DNA of 64,000 nt, taken from positions 248,001-312,000 of the forward strand of contig BCKC01000009.1 in assembly GCA_001600455.1 (NCBI GenBank). Direction: 5' to 3'. Shown piece by piece: positions 59,901 through 64,000 of this stretch (position 1 is its first letter; every line of letters begins with the position of its first letter). Source of the DNA: Endocalyx cinctus (taxonomy: Eukaryota; Ascomycota; Sordariomycetes; Amphisphaeriales; Apiosporaceae). The notes beneath the pieces are model-generated. The model was not told where the DNA came from. It was given only the letters and a program-made list of their open reading frames with translations, and did no database searches. A program made the position numbers and the translations under genes.

Positions 59901-62160
59901 ACACGCTTGCCAGAAAACTCGAAAAGATCCATAAACGCGTCGAGATACTCGTCATTACCCTTTTTCGACAAAAATTCACCAATGACGCTCTTCGAAACAC
60001 GCGAAGTTTCTCTCAAAAACTTGGCGGCCGACGCGGGCGTTCCGTCGATGATGCCTTGCTCTTGGAGATATCCGAGCCCCTCTTTGGGTTTCTCGTTGAA
60101 CTTGGTCGCGCCCTTGACGATCATCTTCTTCCGTCGCCGCTGCTCTCTGATGTTCACTTGGTCCGGTAGGCCATCAGTCACGGGCTCGTCGTCCAGGCGG
60201 TCCGCTATAAACTGCACGTAGCCGAGAAGGGCGTCAAGGCACAAAGGAGGGACGCTAGTGGTGCTCCAGGTGGCCGAGTCTGGGAGGGCGCTCCGGGATA
60301 AGAGACCGATCATGTCCTCGCAGAGGTTGCCGCGGTTAGGATCGCAGTCGTAGTTGACGAAGAGCTCAACCAGGAATGAAGGCATACGGGCCAACGCCGA
60401 CACGCTTTCTACCATGGCCTGCCGAGCGTCGGGTTTGCGCGCGCCACCTTCCATACCCAGCTTCTGTCGGTCCTTAACCGGCACCGGGGTGGACCGGCCG
60501 CTGCCGGCTTGCGAGGGTGGAGGTTTTGCGCTACTCGGCCTCTGGGGAATTCCGTCGTAGAGAAGAGGGTTAATGTCTGCCTCGCGCGGGATCTCGACGG
60601 GTGGGTGCAGACACGTGACTAGGTAGGAAAGGAAGAGTTCTTGCTGTAGCTTCAGGACCCCCCTGCACGTCTCCAGCAAAGTGCCAGCGACAATGAGAGA
60701 GTCTTGCAGGATGGCCATGTTATCGGAGCGTACGAGTTGGAAGAGATGACGACACAGACGATCCTCGGCCACCACGGCTAGGGCGGGATGTCGAGCGATA
60801 GAGGGTCCAGCCACTTCGAGGGCGACGTGGATAATACGCAGAGCCATAACCCTCATGGCGTCTCCCTGTTGCTTGTCGTGAGGGTCCAACAAATCAACAA
60901 GAACTCTAAACAGCTCTTTCATGGACGGCAAGGAGTACGGCTTGATTTCCAAGGATTCGGAGGGCTCGGAGGAATCGTCGGCGGACGTGACTTCGGTCTC
61001 GGGATTGTTATTTTCCAGGCTCGACGGCCTCGAATCGTTGGCGGCGGGAGCGTCAGAGGAGGCGATCACGTTAGAGCCGTTAGTAGCGGGGACCATTTTA
61101 ACGGCGTCCATTTCGCCGTTAGTCTCCTTTTCTAGAGCGTCAAGATCGTCGCCGGCTTCGACTTCGAGGTGCTTAAGGTGTTCGAAGATGATCTGGCACA
61201 TGCGCACCATGGCGGCTTCGGCGGTCCTCCTTAGGAGCTCGGACAATCTTGACTGGCAGCACATGGTTAATCCGGTCTCCATCATCTCGCAGACGCTCTC
61301 GTCACTCAGCAGGGAACCACCCGGGCCGGAAAGCATATCTTCCATGAGATGCAAGATCATGAGCAATACGACTTCGTCCTGGGCAGAGTCGCTGGCCTCG
61401 AAACGGCAGTGAGTAATGGCGGTCGACAAGGATTGCATGGCGAGAGGGAAGCGGGGAGAATCCGGACTTATGAAGCCGTACGACAGAAATTTTCGGATAG
61501 CTTTTAAGGCGAGGATGGTTATGGGAGCGGAAGTTGAGGAAGCTTGGATGACTTGGAGGAACGGATTTAACAGCGCCGGGGCATCGAATTCGTGGATATC
61601 TGATAAAGTCGCGTTAGTTTTACGCCTATAAACAGACAGCTTATTTCGTTGACAGTGACAGAAACAATATAAAAATGTTTACCTTTGCAATTTGACAGAT
61701 CATGTCTTAGGCGACCAAATCCTGCCATCAGGGGATTATCCTGCATACTCTTTCCCTTCTTTCCTCGCAGTCCCCATCTGTTGGCTACTCCAAACTCTTG
61801 CGCCGCATCGTTCCCAGGTCCTCTGGAGGAATCCTTACTGCCAGGTCGTAACATTGGACTAGGGGGGCCGAGTTGAACGGGGTTTGGGTTGCCGCCGAGA
61901 ATGGACGAGACAGAGGAGCCGGCCCATCTGGCATGTTTGCGCATGGCAGAAGTGACGGATATGCATTCTGATATAACTAATGAGACGGGGTTCACGGCTA
62001 CGGTTACCGGTCGACTTCTATATTGGGTATCGAGGGAGTGTTGAGGCTTCGGTGAAGGCGAGAGGTTCATAGTTGCGGCTGTACGAGCGATAGTAGGGTT
62101 TGCGCTTACGAGGTGCGTTTCTGTTTCCATGAGGGGATTCGTTGGCGCATCTTGATTCAT
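56987..62160 (-). CDS. Large ARF guanine-nucleotide exchange factor, Gea/GBF1 type (Sec7 domain)
   Basis: Exchange factor that activates ARF GTPases on Golgi membranes. Seven exons: 62160-61683, 61599-59102, 59030-58741, 58679-57942, 57884-57778, 57721-57339 and 57280-56987; introns of 83, 71, 61, 57, 56 and 58 bp all splice in frame. The product is 1595 residues, within the Gea/GBF1 range. The N-terminal DCB/HUS region includes FVNYDCDPNRGNLCEDMIGL, a hallmark just before Sec7. The Sec7 domain spans about residues 655-850 (FNEKPKEGLGYLQEQGIIDG, SVIGEFLSKKGNDEYLDAFM) with the catalytic glutamic finger in FRLPGES and FVLTYAIILLNVDQHSPKIK. HDS repeats follow and the tail is Glu/Lys-rich. The start ATG gives a short Asn/Ser-rich head. 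Whether it is the Gea2/GBF1 orthologue needs a tree, but BIG/Sec7p-type is less likely from length and head. Confidence 0.93.
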
Positions 62161-63218
62161 CCTCGACGATACGGTGGAATTATTATCTATGATGGAATTG
62201 AACAGTTATTAGGAAATAGGGTTGGTTATGGTTCGGTTTGGATTTAAACCTCGAGAGATTAGACAGAGAGGTAAATCCAAATAAAGTAGTAGACGAAGAT
62301 GGGATTTCAACGAATGAATGAATCGCAAATCACAGAATATTATGTATGTAACTTCTAAAGATCTATTCGGATTTTTTTACTCCTAGTTCTTTTATATCTC
62401 TTCAACACATTAAATATCAAATGATATATATGCACAGAGAATAGTAGAACACAAAAAGAAAAAAAGAAATAAGAAGAATAGAAGTAGGAATAGAAAATGA
62501 GTAGTTGTTACAGCTTCAAAGCTTAGCTACCCATTAACGCCGATATTTCTATTAAGTATGTTAAGTGTCCAGAAATATTTCAAAGTTCCGACAACCGACA
62601 ACAAGGGTCGAATCCACTAAGTACTGATGAGCTGATTACCTAATAAATAAGTACATAGCGAATGTACCTTTTCATATTCCCCCTTTTTTCAATATCAGAT
62701 TCTTACCAGTAGGTTAGCTGGCTGGCTGGTTAGGTATGGACCAGACAGATAATACATAGAAACGACAAAACAATTGACATCTTCGAAAAAGATGATAAAA
62801 ATAAAAATAAGATAAAATAAAAATATTCGTCTAATGAAGCATCATCGATCCATTCTATACAAGAGGAAACAGAAGCTAATAGTATAGTGTATTCGTCCCC
62901 TTGAACCCCTTTAACAGAAAGTCAAACCCGTACTCTCGTAATGGTGTAAGCTCGAACTTGAAATTTACCGGAAACGCCGTAAGCTTTAAAAAGAAAAAGA
63001 AAAAAAGAAAAACGTATTTCCCCCTCGGCCTTGATTTATATCATACAGGAAAACTTTTTTCGTTGCATTCCACATCTTTTTCTTTTTCTCTCCCTCTCTC
63101 ATCTTCGATACACTCCTGAAAAACATAAGGACTATGCCATTCCAAAATCTCGTAGCCATCGGCTGAAGGAGAAGAAGGGGAAAGATTGGTATTCAATGTA
63201 TAACAATGGTCATAGATC
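62161..63218. other. Intergenic region, promoter of the ARF-GEF gene
   Basis: 1.06 kb, AT-rich, upstream of the ARF-GEF gene and downstream of the last gene (both minus). Contains A-rich tracts near 62452-62472 and 62990-63015. No supportable gene. Confidence 0.6.
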
Positions 63219-64000
63219 CTATGACTCCGCTTTTTGGACTTGTTTCGGTGACTTCTTGTCTTTTTCATATTCAGCTTCCGCCTGGCTTTCCGATAGTTTT
63301 TCCTTCTGTGTTGACTTTTTTGATTCAGCGCTCGATTCTTTCTGCGCCGGACTCTTCGAATCATCTTGTTTAGAGTCATCCGCTTCACTCTGCTTTTTCT
63401 GCGCCTTGGCCGCCGCTCTTTCTTTTTCTGCGGCTTTGGCTTTTTCTTTTTCTTCGGCTTTTACCTTCTCTCTTTCTGCCTTGACTTCATCTGACGCCTC
63501 TTTGGCTAATTTTTGTATTTCGGTTTTATCTTGTTCCCACTGGTCACCGGCCTGGCTGAATTGTGACTTTATCTTCTCTTCCATCGCGGCCTTTTCCTTC
63601 TCTTCCGCCTCTTTGGCCAGTCTTTCTCTCTCCATTTCCTACCTCATAGTTAGTACATAATAACATTAAAACGATGAGCTTAACATACCTCCATATGCTT
63701 AATGTCGTCCACACTGGGCTCGTACAGATGCCAGATCGTGTAATGAGGAAGCCCAACAACGGAAAATTGCATTCGCTTGGCCATCTGTGTTATGCGGTGA
63801 GTAATACGTCTCGTAGAGATTAAAAAAAGGAAAAACTTTTTAGCACTTACTTTGCCAAATCCTTCCGTCTCGGCGTGTTTCTCGAAACTGAACGCCGGGA
63901 AATGGACGCCAGACCTAAAAACTTTCGCTTTGGCTAAGATGCTTACGCCGCCGACGCCATCAATTTCTATTTCCATGTCGGGATCGCCGTAAGGGTCTCT
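63219..64000 (-). CDS. Unrecognised protein with charged coiled-coil C-terminus (partial, 5' end outside window)
   Basis: Three exons are visible: 64000-63851 (continues beyond the window), 63784-63689 and 63638-63219; introns of 66 and 50 bp, both in phase 0. The 221 visible residues begin RDPYGDPDMEIEIDGVGGVS, a strand-like segment with ILAKAKVFRSGVHFPAFSFE, then MAKRMQFSVVGLPHYTIWHL. After DDIKHMEMERERLAKEAEEK the protein becomes a long Lys/Glu/Ala/Ser-rich helix, probably a coiled coil, ending KSPKQVQKAES. The first part could be a beta-sandwich domain, but I do not recognise the family and give no function. The start codon lies outside the window. Confidence 0.75.

Noticed and set aside
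1..64000. tRNA genes and intact transposons
   Set aside because: I scanned for T-loop-like GGTTCRANNCC words and for transposase or reverse-transcriptase motifs and found no convincing case. Dedicated tools could still find a diverged one.

Overview
The window looks like nuclear DNA of a filamentous ascomycete (Pezizomycotina). Genes are monocistronic and interrupted by short introns (about 49-154 bp) with GTAAGT/GTATGT-type donors and CTAAC/CTGAC-type branch sites. Coding exons are GC-rich and the long spacers AT-rich. Proteins are fungal types: Sly1, Syf1, V-ATPase D, a Gea/GBF1-type ARF-GEF, a DapB-type dipeptidyl peptidase, CE5 and tannase-family esterases, SulP, P450 and a fungal annexin. 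I found no tRNA, rRNA, CRISPR array or intact transposon. All gene models below were spliced by eye from reading frames and splice signals; no alignment or search was run.

Layout. 1-2957 (-): a large disordered protein resembling the fungal PNUTS/Ppn1-like family, cut by the window start. 6415-8843 (+): SLY1. 11411-18961 (+): three co-oriented genes for a secreted sorbosone/PQQ-type sugar dehydrogenase, a secreted tannase/feruloyl esterase and an MFS sugar or quinate transporter, which look like a small plant-polymer or phenolic-use group. 20080-21682 (+): annexin with a long Pro/Gln/Tyr-rich head. 22470-25396 (-): DapB-like dipeptidyl aminopeptidase.

25.4-34.0 kb is AT-rich and gene-poor. 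It holds a broken protein-kinase-like gene, a previously hidden 118-residue three-exon gene with a tandem repeat in its acidic tail, long microsatellites, and one intact secreted CE5 esterase (30558-31378). 34004-36446 (+): SulP/STAS transporter. 39136-42030 (+): two neighbouring paralogues of an uncharacterised fungal family that share an intron position. 43331-45041 (+): a P450. 45.0-49.0 kb is a 4 kb gap.

49-64 kb is a dense housekeeping block: a small hypothetical gene, SYF1 (-) divergent from the seven-exon V-ATPase D gene (+, with 11-nt and 10-nt microexons), a U1A/U2B''-type RRM protein (-), a 1595-residue ARF-GEF (-), and the 3' part of an unrecognised charged coiled-coil protein (-) cut by the window end. 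Sly1 and the ARF-GEF both act in ER-Golgi traffic, and Syf1 and the RRM protein in splicing, but nothing suggests that these are co-regulated clusters.

The most unusual items are the hidden 118-residue gene, the dehydrogenase-esterase-transporter trio, the microexons, and the DapB terminal intron whose retention would still leave an intact catalytic domain. I did not find clear evidence of an entirely new biological system.
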